From: Onthophagus taurus
Lineage: Eukaryota > Arthropoda > Insecta > Coleoptera > Scarabaeidae
Direction: 5' to 3'
Assembly (NCBI RefSeq): GCF_036711975.1
Contig: NC_091967.1
Span: forward strand, 2,604,001-2,668,000
Length of the DNA stretch: 64,000 bases
Part shown: positions 12,601-27,600 of the stretch, piece by piece
How positions within the stretch are numbered: the stretch's first letter is position 1
How the letters are laid out: every line of letters starts with the position of its first letter
Made by a program: the position numbers and the translations under genes
The notes under the pieces: generated by a model
Database searches by the model: none
Seen by the model: the letters and a program-made list of their open reading frames with translations, nothing else
What the model was told of the DNA's origin: nothing

Positions 12601-15600
12601 TTTGATAAATATAGAAATGATCTTAATAAACATAAAACATAAAAAAGTTAGGTTAGAAGTTGTCAAATGTCAGAATTAAAAATAACGATTTTTTGATAAA
12701 TATTGAAATGATCTTAATAAGAATCAAAAATGCTTTCATTTGATACCAAACACGTTATATTTGGGTTAGACAATAAAAAAGTTAGGTTATAAACTGTCAA
12801 ATGTCAAATAAGCGCCATTTTTTTTTCCTAAAAATTAAAATATCTCGAAAACGGTTGAAGATAAATAGGTCAAGTTTGGGTTCATTTTAAAGGATTTTTA
12901 ATTTTCTATCCATTAATGTTAAAAAAAGAATAAATTTTTCGGGTTTTGAGGTTAGACATTTTTTTTTTACTGAATTGTGTTGTAATCTGTTCTTGAGTTT
13001 TAAGTGACCCAAATCGTATTGGTTACGGAGTTATGACTTTTAAAACATGAAAAAGTTAGGTTGGAAACTGTCAACTGTCAAAATTAAATATAAAGATTTT
13101 TGATAAATATAGAAATGATCTTAATAAACATAAAACATAAAAAAGTTAGGTTAGAAGTTGTCAAATGTCAGAATTAAAAATAACGATTTTTTGATAAATA
13201 TTGAAATGATCTTAATAAGAATCAAAAATGCTTTCATTTGATACCAAACACGTTATATTTGGGTTAGACAATAAAAAAGTTAGGTTATAAACTGTCAACT
13301 GTCAAATAACCGCCATCGATATAACAAGAAAATGTTTTTTTCGAGATATCTAGTTAGCCATGCATTTTATCAATGCAAAAAAACAAAAAGCTCATTAAAT
13401 TGAGTTAATGAAACTGCAATTCTTTCCCTATTTAATCGTTTCTCTATCTCCGCTAGTTTTCGAGATCTCCATATTAAACATGGAAAAAAACTCGCCCTGT
13501 ATATTAAGGTATTTTAAATTGTTGCGTTAAGTATTAGACTAATTACCTTTGCAAACCCTCAATACGATCAATATATCGGAGTACATAGGGTTCCAAACCA
13601 CAGAGGATATGTGTAAACCCTACTAACGTACGTTGTATACAACGCAATGATACATTATAACCTTTTCTCTCTCTTTGCTAAACATAATCTCTTGTATCTT
13701 GGTAAAGATACAAAAACCCTTATAAGAAACGTTTCAAATCGGCGAGGTGCTAGAATCTTTCGAAGCTGACGATTTTGTGTTTATACAGGGTCATCCACGA
13801 CGACCGTCCATTCTCTATTTTTGGGATATCAATTTAAGATTCAGAACATGCATAAGCAACATGATGGAGTGTGTTTTGGTGCCGAGTATATCTGTCTAGA
13901 TCGTTTGGTCACTTTACTACGGCACTTTAACTTTTCGAAATTTGGAAATACCATAACATCATTTTTTTAAATGGCAACCCCATATTTAATATCATTATAT
14001 ATCGATATTTAACCTAGTGTGCCATGAATACCTAGTGTGACCTAGTGTATAACCATATGAACTGGCCTTTTGAAAATTTGCAGACTTCTGTGTTTGATGC
14101 CAGCTTTTTACTAAAATATTTTCAGGTTCCGGGTGCTTGCGGTTACATCGGAAGAGGTGACAATTTTCATATTTCAAATGGAACAACAAAATGGTTCAAT
14201 TTTAGGCCAACATAAAGTTGCAGCTGACACGTACGCGCAGTTATTTGGTTGCACTCTCCATAAATTATTATCAAATTCAAATAATCCTCATTACTAAATT
14301 CCAAACGTGGCATTTCTTGAGAACAGATCACTACAAAAAGTAACCTAGTCATCACACCAACAGAAATAAACCATAGCTTTAGCAAATGTCAAACTGTTTA
14401 CTCTTTCCTTACTGATCCTCTGATAATACATAACCACAACAACATTCCCAACACAAAATTTTTTTCCGGCAGTCAAAGTAGATGATTAATGAATTATAAA
14501 AAGTAGCGTTGTAGTTGACATTTTTGATTGAAAAATGTTATAAAACTCAGGGTGTTCCATTTAAAATACGAAAATTGTCACCTCTTCTGGTATAACCACA
14601 AGTAGCCGGAACCTGAAAATATTTTAATATCGATATTTGTGTGCATTTTTCAATAAACCCTAATTATTTCCCAAACTATAAATGTTAGGTATAGGACATA
14701 TCGGATATAAAAGATGTAAAATGAGACACCGAAGACGACTAAGTAATAAAATATGGGGGGTGCCATTTAAAGAAATGAAGTTATGGTACTTCCAAGTTTC
14801 GAAAAGGTAACGTGCCATAGTAAAGTGACCAAACATTCTAGACAGCCATACTCGGCACCAAAACATACTCCATCATGTTGCTTAAGCATGTTCTGAATCC
14901 TAAATTGATACCCCAAAAATCAAGTGTTCTCTGATTTTTTGATGAACAAATGTCTGCTGGAGCAGATTTTTCTAGAAAAATTTGAATAACTCGAGAACGG
15001 CCGAATCAAATTGCAAAAAGTAAAGTCATTCATAAATCTTGAAAACAGACAAATCCAAATATGTAAAAATATACAGGGTGTTCCATTTAAAAAAATAAAG
15101 TAGGTGGCGACTTCCGGTATAACCGGAAGTGTTTTAGTCGAAGAGAACGCAATTGATAATACTTAAATCTGAATTTTCAAATTTGTATTTTGGCCAGAAC
15201 CCTGTAAAGTTCTAATGGACGGTCGTCGTGGATGACCCTGTATATCAAATGGAGCGCCGTAGCCACAAGCAACTTCGGCTTCATTCTATAAACTGGTAAA
15301 GATAATGAGAGGAAACTATTAAATAAAAACCGCGATTGAAGTAGCGTCTCGGCCACAAGTGACCTTCGCTTAATTCTACAAATTCATTCACATTAAAATC
15401 ATTCACGATACAGCCCGTGTAGCTGATTTAAACCCCATAGAACACATGTGAGATATGCTAGAGAGACGAGTTAGAAGAGTGTGAATCTGATTCGAAGTAT
15501 GTCTCGAAGGATGAGGTATTAACATTTTGTTTGATTTATTTGTAACAGTTTAATTAAATTTCATCGATATCCGTGAGTTGTTTTAATTTCTGATGGCGCT

Positions 15601-18600
15601 GCCGAACAAGCTGCGTTATATTTTAGAACTTATAACTTTGGTGTTAACAACAATAGAAACTTGAATAAAAGACAGAAGTAATCAGAACAGACGAGACTAC
15701 AAGCTCCTTATGTTTAAAATTAATTTCTTTTGTCGGCAAGTTTTAAAGTGTAGGAAGAAAACACGTATTAGCGTTATTCACAATTGCTGAAATTGAAAAG
15801 CGTCAATTTTTTAATTTAGTTCACAACGAAAAATCTACACAAAGGTATTTAATTAATTTGTAGTGTTCTAGAAAAACAAGTCTAACCCAAAAATTAATTA
15901 ACGAAATGTGATGACCCACCTGCGATGAATAGACAAGATATTTATATAAAAAAAAATTATCCTATACAGGGTGTATCTGAATGACTGCAACAAACTTCAG
16001 GGGGTGATTCTTTAGTGAATTTTAAGGGTACTTTCATATATGAACCATGGGTGACTTCGGCTCCCCTAAGGAGCTACACCCCTCCAAAAATGGCGGAAAA
16101 TTTTGGTTTAATTTTTTTTTCTCGAAAACCATAAACGCTAGGAAAATGAAATTTAGGGAATATGTTTAACCCATAATAGGGCACGTTTTGATGCTATTTG
16201 TACTTTCAACCTACCCTTCTAAACTACTAAACTTAACCACCCTCGTTCAATTTATGCCTAGTTTTTTTTTATGAAGATGATAAATACATTGGAACAATTT
16301 CAGTTAGATAGGTAAAGCTATTCTAAAACTTTTTTATCTCTCTGAAGTTCTTCGAAAATTTAATAATTTCTGAGAAAAAAAAATAATTAAGCAAACACTA
16401 ACTGTGAAGCTGTAGGGTTGTTAATCGAAAGTTGGAATGAATTTTTAATGAAAAAACCTTAGTAGGCTTTGCAATCTTTGTCAGAAATATTTTTGACGTT
16501 TAAATGTCAGTGGTTTTCGTATAGTTCATTTTTTTTCTATAATACAAAATTAACAGGAGGTTTTGTTTTATCATGTTTAGAAATAGATATGTCACACTAA
16601 CGTTTGAGCTTTCATTATTCAAAAAGAAAAGGTGCATAAAAAATGTTGTGGGTGTTTATTTGCCATTTATTTACCTAGAAAAGGTGTTTTGTTCTATTTA
16701 ATTACTTTGTAGCACGTTTTTACAATAAATACTTACTTCGCTAAAATCGTATTTATCTAAAAATTTATTAGTATTTTAACCTCAACTATTTAGTTACTGA
16801 AAATGTTACTAAAAATGAGGAAAACAACATAAATTTTATAAGGGTCCTAGATAATACCAACAGAAACCCTAAAAAATTTACATTGACAAGTATTATAGAA
16901 AAAAAAACGAACTATACTATTATTATTGTTTTATTTGAAATTTTTAAACGTCGAGCGAACGAGCGTAAATGCGATAGAACTTTATTTAAAAATTAATTTG
17001 CAAAACAATAAGTAAAAAAAACACTGACATTTAAACGTCAAAAATATTTTTGACAAAGATTACAGAGCCTACTAAGATTTTTTTATTAAAAATTCATTCC
17101 AACTTTTGATCGACAACCCCGATGTTTAACGTGCAGTATTTGCTTTATTATTGTTTTTCTCAAAAATTAGTCGTTTTTGGAAAAATTTTAGAGAGACAAA
17201 AAAGTTTTAGGATACTTTCATCTACCTAGGTAAAATTTTTTTAATGTATTTATCATCTGCATAAAAAAAATATTAGCAAAAATGTAAAGGGGGTGGTCAC
17301 GTTTAGTAATTTAGAAGGGTAGGTTGAAAGTACAAATAGGATCAGAACGTGCCCTATTATAAGTTAAACATATTCCCCAAATTTCATTTTCCATAAACGC
17401 TATGGTTTTTGAGAAAAAGAAATTAAACCAAAATTTTCCGCCGTTTTTGGAGGGGTGTAGCTCCTTAGGGGAGCCGAAGTCGCCCATGGTTCATATATCA
17501 AAGTACCCTTAAAATTCACTAAAGAATCACCTCTTGAAGTTTGTTGCAGTCATTCAGATACACCCTGTATATTTTAACTCGTGATTTCTATTTTCACTGT
17601 AATAAATGTAAAAAAGTTTTCCTCTAATTTTTTTTTTTCAACAAGCTTAAAGTTCAATGATTAAAGAGTTAAAAAGCATTGTTATTATGTTATTATTTCT
17701 AGTAGAATAAATTCGATTTTAAACAATAGCATAATTTAGTTTACGTCTATTTCGGGTTTGATTCAGTTTTCATTTCGTTTTGTTACCCACGGTAGATGAA
17801 AATCAAAAGCGCAAATCGGATTTAAACGAATTTACGGCCTGCACGACCAACATGTAATTGCGTTTGTCACATGTCCCCAATATAATCCAGTCAAATGACA
17901 ATGCTCTCTTTACGTGCCGTTCACTCCCACCATTCCACCAAATTCAAATATGTAATTCATTATGTTAAAACACGCGATAAAAAGGTTCTCACTTTTGATG
18001 TAAATTAAAATTTATTTTCTCAGCATCACCACATATAGTAGTTGTTCAAAAATTGGGGATTTCTTTTTCACAAAAGCTGAGTTTTTAAAGAAAAACAGTC
18101 TATCTTTTTCTTTAAGCGTGTCCCTTTGGACGTGTTTGTTCGTTCGAAAAAGTTTTACTACAACCTGATGCTGGTGCTACGAATTCTCTTATTCACTCGT
18201 TCTCGTTCTATCTCGCGCGATCGATCCCCAAGAGTTGGTGTCCCCCTCAAATAATAAAAGGAGAGTTCACACGCTTCAGCTTCTCTTAGCCAACGCGCAA
18301 AACTCTTAAAACACTCACACTTTGCGACATCTTCGCCTGGAGAACGTCATCTTTAAGTCCGCAAATCCGCTATATAATTTTCTGCGATTATATGGTAATA
18401 ACCATAAAAATAAACTTGGAATATTTGTTTATTTTGTATAAAAGTTCTATTTGATATTCGGAACGATACATCAATCTATGTTGGGAGTGAGTTGATTGCG
18501 TTGAACGTTGGAGTTGCAACGATCAAGCGTGTTAAACTTTCAAAAGCGAATGTTTTGCTGAATTTCTACACAATTGGTTTGAAACTTTGCGTACTATTCT

Positions 18601-21600
18601 ATACGTTCGTTTATCTGCATTGAAAGTTTTGCTTTAGATAATGTTAAAATGGCTAAAAAAAGTTTGGAATGTTAGTTTGAGATAGTACTAAAGTGGTTTA
18701 TATAAATAAAATCATTAGTTTACATTTACTTCTTTTGTGTGGTACTAAACAAATCATAAAAACAGTTTTATACGAAAAATTTAACTTATTACAATGAGTT
18801 AGGAGTTAACATTAAAGTTGCGGTTTGAAGGACCCAACCCGTTGAACAGTGTGATTCTTAGTGCCACCCCTCAACCCGAGGGTTAAGTGACCTGTTACCG
18901 CTTTAATTCTAGCCACCCACAATTCTCCATTTTATGGTGGATGCGCCGAAATTAAATTTCTTTCTTTACTTATTATATTACGGGCATATTAGATTATTTG
19001 GATTACACAACTTGTAGTTGTTAACGTCGTAACCTGCGACATTTTTTTCGAATTTGCATATGGAACGAGGGTATTTTATACGTTTTATACTAGCCCTTTG
19101 TTTGAATTGTTTAAATTTTAGAATTGTTTTTAAAAGGTTTGTTATTTCTAGTAGATGTTATATCAATAGTAGTGGTTCGATCAACCACGGTGTGTTTATT
19201 TACAATTCCACCGCTGATTGACCTTCTTCAAGGTCAATTAATTTTATCTCTGATTTCTAGATAGCCCGGATAGATGCAATAAAAGCTTTTATTTCAGATT
19301 TTTAACATTAAATCATTAAGATTTCTTTCAATTGGTTTTACCCCTATGCGGTAAGAAAACTAAAACTTTTTCAAAAACTAAAAGCGATTTTTCAAAACGG
19401 CTTGTAGCATTAAAAAGAGGACACTTTAATTAATAATGGGTGATATTTCCACAAGGATCCTTCAAGAAATTAATTTTATAGCGAATTTTGAAAATTATCG
19501 ATGAAAATTGCAACATCGATTTTTATTAATATTGTTTTCTCAAAAACTAAAAGTTATTTTTCAAAACGGGTTGGTTCATTAGAAAGAGGACACTTTTATT
19601 AACACTTTGGGAAATTTTCATACTCATATTTTAAAAAGTAGATTTTATACGAATTTTTAAAACTTAATCGGCGAAAATTGCAAAATTCGAAAAAATCATT
19701 TCAAAAAGCCTATCTCTCCCTCTCTATACAATCTTTTCTGCCACGATCTTTACAACGACAACCCAGACGCCTTTAACCTCACTGCATACGCACTTCTTTA
19801 CGCCGACGACACAGCATTGGTCTCGCACAGTAGGGATATTACTTCCTCGGTCCGTAAGTTGCAGACGCTCATAAACGAAACGGAAAATTGGTACCGAAAA
19901 TGGCGCATCTTACTCAATCCCACAAAAACACAATTTTTTGTCCCATTCCTCTCACCCGCGCTCCCTCTCCCACAATTACAATCCAATCAACGGCAATCTC
20001 CGTCTCACCAACCTGCAAGTATCTTGGCATAATACTTGACAGAACGCTTAAGTTTTCCACTCATGCAACCAAGGTGAAGATGAAAGTAAAGACACGCGCC
20101 AAACACTTTAAATCTCTCTCGTTCAGCGGTCGCGGAATCTCTACCTCATGTGCCTCGCACATCTACAAGACCATATGCAGGCCCATCATAGAATATGGAT
20201 CAATACTGCTAAGCAACGCACCAAGAAGAACGAAGTACCACCTGGAAGTAGCGGAAAGATCTGCACTGAGATCCATCACCCGAATTAGGGACCCCCGTAA
20301 TCCCCTCTTTAACCCTAGCAATGATCTGCTATACCAACTTACCGATATACCCCCTATCCATACCCGTCTTCAATCTTTGTCCTATAAATCCATTCTAAAT
20401 TTTCCTACCAACGCCTTGCAACACACGCTTATATCGCCTCGATTACTCCACCCTCGCAATAACCCACCTCTTCTCTTCCAAAAACTCCTGGCCGTCAGAG
20501 AAGACTGAAGCAAGCCGCCGACTACAAAAATCACGGGCAGAAAGACCTTGGTCGGTAGCCCTATTCTCACCCCTTAACTTTTTTATTTTTGTTGTATATA
20601 CATATAGATATTTTTATTGTTATTCTTATTTTTTTTTTATGTAGTGGGTACAGAATAAAATTTGTTTTCTTCTTCTTCATTTCAAAAATTTATTTCTCAA
20701 AAACTAAAGGTGATTATTCAAAACGGCTTATTGCATTAAAAAGAGGATACTTTAATGAATAATTGGTGATATTTCCATAAGGATCCTTCAAGAAATTAAT
20801 TTTATACCGAATTTTGAAAATTATCGATGAAAATTGCAACATCGAAAATTTATTAAAACTTCAAATATTGTTTTCTCAAAAACTAAAAGTTATTTTTCAA
20901 AACGTGTTGGTTCATTGGAAAGAGGACATTCTTATTAACACTTTGGGAAATTTTCATACTCATATTCCAAGAAATGGATTTTATACGAATTTTTAAAACT
21001 TAATTAGCGAAAATTGCAAAATTCGAAAAAATTGTCGATCATTTCAAAAATTTAGTTCTCAAAAACTAAAAGTGATTTTTCAAAACGGCTTTTTGCATTA
21101 AAAAGAGGATACTTTAATGAATAATTGGTGGTATTTCCATAAGGATCCTTTAATAAATTAATTTTATAGCGAATTTTGAAAATTATCGATGAAAATTGCA
21201 ACATCGAAAATTTTGTCAAAACTTCAAATATTGTTTTCTCAAAAACTAAAAGTTATTTTTCAAAACGTCTTGGTTCATTGGAAAGAGGACATTCTTATTA
21301 ACACTTTGGGAAATTTTCATACTCATATTCCAAGAAATGGATTTTATACGAATTTTTAAAACTTAATTTGCGAAAATTGCAAAATTCGATAAAATTATCG
21401 ATCATTTCAAATATTTATTTTTCAAAAACTAAAAGCGATTTTTCAAAACGGCTTGTTGCATTAAAAAGAGGATACTTTAATTAATAATTGGTGATATTTC
21501 CACAAGGATCCTTCAAGAAATTAATTTTATAGCGAATTTTGAAAATTATCGATGAAAATTGCAACATCGAAGATTTTATCAAAACTTTAAATATTTTCTC

Positions 21601-24600
21601 AAAAACTAAAAGTTATTTTTCAAAACGTGTTGGTTCATTGGAAAGAGCACACTTTTATTAACACTTTGGGAAATTTTCATACTCATATTCCAAGAAGTGG
21701 ATTTTATACGAATTTTTAAACCTTAATCGGCGAAAATTCGGATAAATTGCCGATCATTTCAAAAATTTATTTCTCAAAAACTAAAAACGGTTATTCAAAA
21801 CGGCTTGTTGCATTAAAAAGAGGATACTTTAATTAATAATTGGTGATATTTCCACAAGGATCCTTCAAGAAATTAATTTTATAGCGAATTTTGAAAATTA
21901 TCGATGAAAATTGCAACATCGAAGCTTTTATCAAAACTTTAAATATTGTTTTCTCAAAAACTAAAAGTTATTTTTCAAAACGTGTTGGTTCATTGGAAAG
22001 AGCACACTTTTATTAACACTTTGGGAAATTTTCATACTCATATTCCAAGAAATGGATTTTATACGAATTTTTAAAACTTAATCTGCGAAAATTGCAAAAT
22101 TCGATAAAATTATCGATCATTTCAAATATTTATTTTTCAAAAACTAAAAGTGATTTTTCAAAACGGCTTGTTGCATTAAAAAGAGGATACTTTAATGAAT
22201 AATTGGTGATATTTCCATAAGGATCCTTCAAGAAATTAATTTTATACCGAATTTTAAAAATTATCGATGAAAATTGCAACATCGAAAATTTATTAAAACT
22301 TCAAATATTGTTTTCTCAAAAACTAAAAGTTATTTTTCAAAACGTGTAGATTCATTGGAAAGAGGACACTTTTATTAACACTTTGGAAAATTTTCATACT
22401 CATATTGCAAAAAATGGATTTTATACGAATTTTTAAAACTTAATCTGCGAAAATTGCAAAATTCGATAAAATTATTGATCATTTCAAATATTTATTTTTC
22501 AAAAACTAAAAGCGATTTTTCAAAACGGCTTGTTGCATTAAAAAGATTATACTTTAATTAATAATTGGTGATATTTCCACAAGTATCCTTCAAGAAATTA
22601 ATTTTATAGCGAATTTTGAAAATTATCGATGAAAAACTAAAAGTTATTTTTCAAAACGGGTTTGTTCATTGGAAATACGACACTTTTATTAACACTTTGG
22701 GAATATTTTCATACTCATATTCCAAGAAATGGATTTTATACGAATATTTAAAACTTAATCGGCGATTGTGGTTGTAAAAAATGTATACACCGACAGTCCC
22801 TTCCAGTAAAGAGGCGACTTAACCAGTAAATCCATTCGGTGTGTTCGTTCAAAAATTAAAGCAAGTTTACCAACGCTTGGTACACCACCAATTTTCGTAA
22901 TTATCTATAATAACTTACCTTCTCTTAACTAATTATTTATAATAAGCTTCTAACCAGCATTAAAGCACTTGAACCACGATATTATAATATTAACAAATTT
23001 CATAAAATTTCATCTTGCTCCACTTAATTTATTATTGAATTTGTATTAAAAAAAAATGGTTGTTTAAATTTGAAACTTTCCGACGTTTATTGTATTTTAC
23101 AAGATTTCGTGGTCTTTCAGCTTCCGAATCACGTTTCCTTTGACTTTTATTTTCGGTTTAACGTCCGGAAAGTTTCCGCGAAGCTCTCGGGTCGTTTAAA
23201 GGTAGTTTTAAATTCACCTTTACCTGCCATAACTAAATTTTTATTGAAATCTTCTCGTTTTCAGACCGTTGGATAGGAACGTAAAAGACGTCGAATTGAT
23301 CGTCGGAAGATTGAAACGTATCGACCACTTTAACAGACTGCCAAATTCCGTGTTAAATCAAATCGCTTTGTGCGCTTATTACGAAGATATCGAGAAAGGT
23401 GTAACACGTAAGTAACATTAAAGTAGTTTTTGAACTAAATTAATTTGATTTTTTTTTGTTATTTTTGATTCCGGTGTACATACAATGTGTGAGTTATAAA
23501 AAAGTTTAGTTTTTGAACCGTTTCGGGGGAGCGTTGGATAACAGTTTTTATAGGTGCACCGAAATCGACCGTTAGAGTCTGGTTTAGAGGGTGGTTCGTT
23601 CTCGGACATTTACTCCACACCTCCACCCAGAAAGTAATTTTCTTTCGTCGTCGTCGTTGGATCTTGACGAGTTTCCTTTTCTATTTTCCCCGCTTTCATA
23701 GTTGGAGCTAACCTCATGGGATGCCAAGAGACACGTTTCGTTTTTATTACAAGCTTTACTAACAGAAAAAAGGAACACTAAAGCTTCCTTGTTTCAAATT
23801 ACTTAATTCGATTTGACTTTTTATTTTTTCCCTTTTTAATGAAATTGAACAAATTTGCACATAACTTTCTGATATGTTTTTCGGGTGAAGTTCACCAAAA
23901 CTTAGCGGTGGGTAATGCATTAATTTGTAGGCAATTTACGTTCCCTACGTTCTCAATTAGAATTTTAATTAATCCGCCGTACCTTCGAGTTTAGAGTTAG
24001 CTGGATTCTCCTTCTTGCTTGTACGTGCCACTTCCAACCTACAAATCCTTGTAATCTTAAGAAACTTGAAAATATTTTATGTACCCAACAAAAAACGTTT
24101 CTAAACTAAATTCCACTAAATTTCTTTAAAATCAAATTGAAAAAGTAGAATGTTAATATAACCATTTTATGCAACTCATTATGCAACTCCACAACTTGTT
24201 TATTCTTGTTTATTTTTCCTCTTTGTTAGAATGAATATTTTTTTGTCCCTTTCTTTGTTAGTCGAAAGTTAGATAGAGTGGCACTGTTGGAACCAGAATC
24301 GATTCCTAATTTTACTTGCAAATTGGCGCGTGTTGGGTTTGCGGCCGTTCGTTCTGTATGGCACGTGTGCACGGGTTTCTCTACCCCGGATGCAAATTGT
24401 TTAAGTGTAATACTACGAAACGAGGAGGACGTAAAATAAAGAAAAACATTTTTTTGAATTAATTTATTTTCCTTTCTTTGTAGTTTTTCGTCAAGGGGAT
24501 AGCGGAAAATGTTGGTATGCTGTTATGACCGGCACCTTGGATGTCCAAATACAACCAATAGAAGCAGATACTAAGGTAAAAAATAATCAATTATATTAAC

Positions 24601-27600
24601 ACACTTACTCACGTTCAGCAAAAGACTTCTATCTTGTTGGAAACATAGCAATCAGCGCACATAACCGTAGTAACCTTTCTTTGATGTTTTCGTCATACCA
24701 CAAAAATGACAACGCCTTTGAGTCCATGATTGTTGAGCAGCAGTTGGTGAAAGAGGACTTGAAAAATGCCTTTTGAGTAAATCTTAATGGATTGTCCACA
24801 GTTACCGCTATTCCACGAGATAAACGATGCTCTTTCAATCACCTGTTGTAGAACTTCCAGTTGAAACTTGGAAAGACGGCTTTTCTCCCATTCTGGCTTG
24901 GTGTAAAATGTAGAAATTGATTAAAAATCGTTAAACATCATTCGTTACCTCAAAACGAATTTCAACAGGACTAATTTAAAAATTCATACAGTGAATTTCA
25001 CTTAAGATATCAAAAACTAAAAGTTATTTTTCAAAATGTATTGGTTCATTGGAAAGAGGACACTCTTATTAACACTTTGGGAAATTTTCATGCTCATATT
25101 CCAAGAAGTGGATTTTATACGAATTTTTAAAACTTAATCGGCGAAAATTCGGAAAAATTGGCGATCATTTCAAAAATTTATTTCTCAAAAACTAAAAGCG
25201 ATTATTCAAAACGGCTTTTTGCATTAAAAAGAGGATACTTTAATTAATAATTGGTGATATTTCCACAAGGATCCTTCAAGAAATTAATTTTATAGCGAAT
25301 TTTAAAATTAACGATGAAAATTGCAACATCGAAAATTTTATCAAAACTTCAAATATTGTTTTCTCAAAAACTAAAAGTTATTTTTCAAAACGTGTTGGTT
25401 CATTGGAAAGAGGACACTTTTATTAACACTTTGGGACATTTTCATACTCATATTCCAAGAAGTGGATTTTACACGAATTTTTAAAACTTAATCGGCGAAA
25501 ATTGCAAAATCGATCATTTCAAAAATTTATTTCTCAAAAACTAAAAGTGATTTTTCAAAACGGCTTTTTGCATTAAAAAGAGGATGCTTTAATGAATACT
25601 TGGTGATATTTCCATAAGGATCCTTCAAGAAATTAATTTTATAGCGAATTTTGAAAATTATCGATGAAAATTGCAACATCGAAAATTTTATCAAAACTTC
25701 AAATATTGTTTTCTCAAAAACTAAAAGTTATTTTTCAAAACGTATTGGTTCATTGGAAAGAGGACACTCTTATTAACACGTTGGGATATTTTCATACTCA
25801 TATTCCAAGAACTGGATTTTCTACGAGTTTTTAAAACTTAATCGGCGAAAATTGCAAAATTCGAAAAAATTGTCGATCATTTCAAAAATTTATATCTCAA
25901 AAACTAAAAGCGATTATTCAAAACGGCTTTTTGCATTAAAAAGAGGATGCTTTAATGAATACTTGGTGATATTTCCATAAGGATCCTTCGAGAAATTAAT
26001 TTTATAGCGAATTTTGAAAGTTATCAATGAAAATTGCAACATCGAAAATTTTATCAAAACTTCAAATATTGTTTTCTCAAAAACTAAAAGTTATTTTTCA
26101 AAACGTATTGGCTCATTGGAAAGAGGACACTCTTATTAACACTTTGGGAAATTTTCATACTCATATTCCAAGAACTGGATTTTATACGAATTTTTAAAAC
26201 TTAATCAGCAAAAATTGCAAAATTCGAAAAAATTTTCGATCATTTCAAAAATTTTTTTCTCAAAAACTAAAAGTGATTTTTTAAAACGGCTTTTTGCATT
26301 AAAAAGAGGATACTTTAATGAATAATTGGTGGTATTTCCATAAGGATCCTTTAATAAATTAATTTTACAGCGAATTTTGAAAATTATCGATGAAAATTGC
26401 AACATCGAAAATTTTATCAAAACTTCAAATATTGTTTTCTCAAAAACTAAAAGTTATTTTTCAAAACGTGTTGGTTCATTGGAAAGAGGACACTTTTATT
26501 AACACTTTGGGAAATTTTCATACTCATATTCCAAGAAGTGGATTTTATACGAATTTTTAAAACTTAATCGGCGAAAATTGCAAAATCGATCATTTCAAAA
26601 ATTTATTTCTCAAAAACTAAAAGTGATTTTTCAAAACGGCTTGTTGCATTAAAAAGAGGATACTTTAATTAATAATTGGTGATATTTCCACAAGGATCCT
26701 TCAAGTAATTAATTTTATAGCGAATTTTGAAAATTATCGATGAAAATTGCAACATCGAAAATTTTATCAAAACTTTAAACATTGTTTTCTCAAAAACTAA
26801 AAGTTATTTTTCAAAACGTGTTGGTTCATTGGAAAGAGGACACTTTTATTAACACTTTGGGATATTTTCATACTCATATTCCAAGAACTGGATTTTATAC
26901 GAATTTTTAAAACTTAATCGGCGAAAATTGCAAAATTCAAAAAAATTGTCGATCATTTCAAAAATTTATTTCTCAAAAACTAAAAGTGATTTTTCAAAAC
27001 GGCTTGTTGCATTAAAAAGAGGATACTTTAATTAATAATTGGTGATATTTCCACAAGGATCCTTCAAGAAATTAATTTTATAGCGAATTTTGAAAATTAT
27101 CTCTAATTCTAGTGTTGTACTAGTATTATCACTAGAACTACCACAAGACCTAGAACTAGAAACATTCGGGTTTAGCCGCAGGTGTTTCAAGACGGCTAAA
27201 TCCGAATGTTTCTAGTTCCAGGTTTAGTGTTAGTTCTAGTTTTACACTAGCACTATTATTAGTACTAACACAGGACCTAGAACTAGAATCATTCGGTTTT
27301 AGCCGTCTTGAAAGACGTATGGCTAAATCCGAATGTTTCTAGTTCTCGATTTAGTGTTAGTTCTAGGTTTACACTAACACTATCACTAGAACTAACACAA
27401 GACCTGGAACTAGAATCATTCGAATCATATATATTAATATTCATATATTAATTTCCGGTATGATGACATTATTAATCGAGTACGAAATGAAATGAAATTC
27501 GATTTAATTACCACCTAATTAAAGCTTTATGTCGACACAAATACATTAATAAATATATGAATTGAACATTGAGCGGATTATAATTGATCTCAATAAATCT

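Noticed and set aside
13995-14866. Short genes at 13995-14866 (-)
   Set aside because: They lie inside the non-autonomous mariner-like element. Only the HTH-like fragment has family character, and it is recorded there.
26205-26420. Open frames inside the satellite (also 20814-20996)
   Set aside because: They recur only by virtue of the repeat, lack conserved codons between units and have no protein features.
19369-27103. CRISPR-like array
   Set aside because: The repeats are 180/360 bp and contiguous with no variable spacers. This is a eukaryotic satellite.
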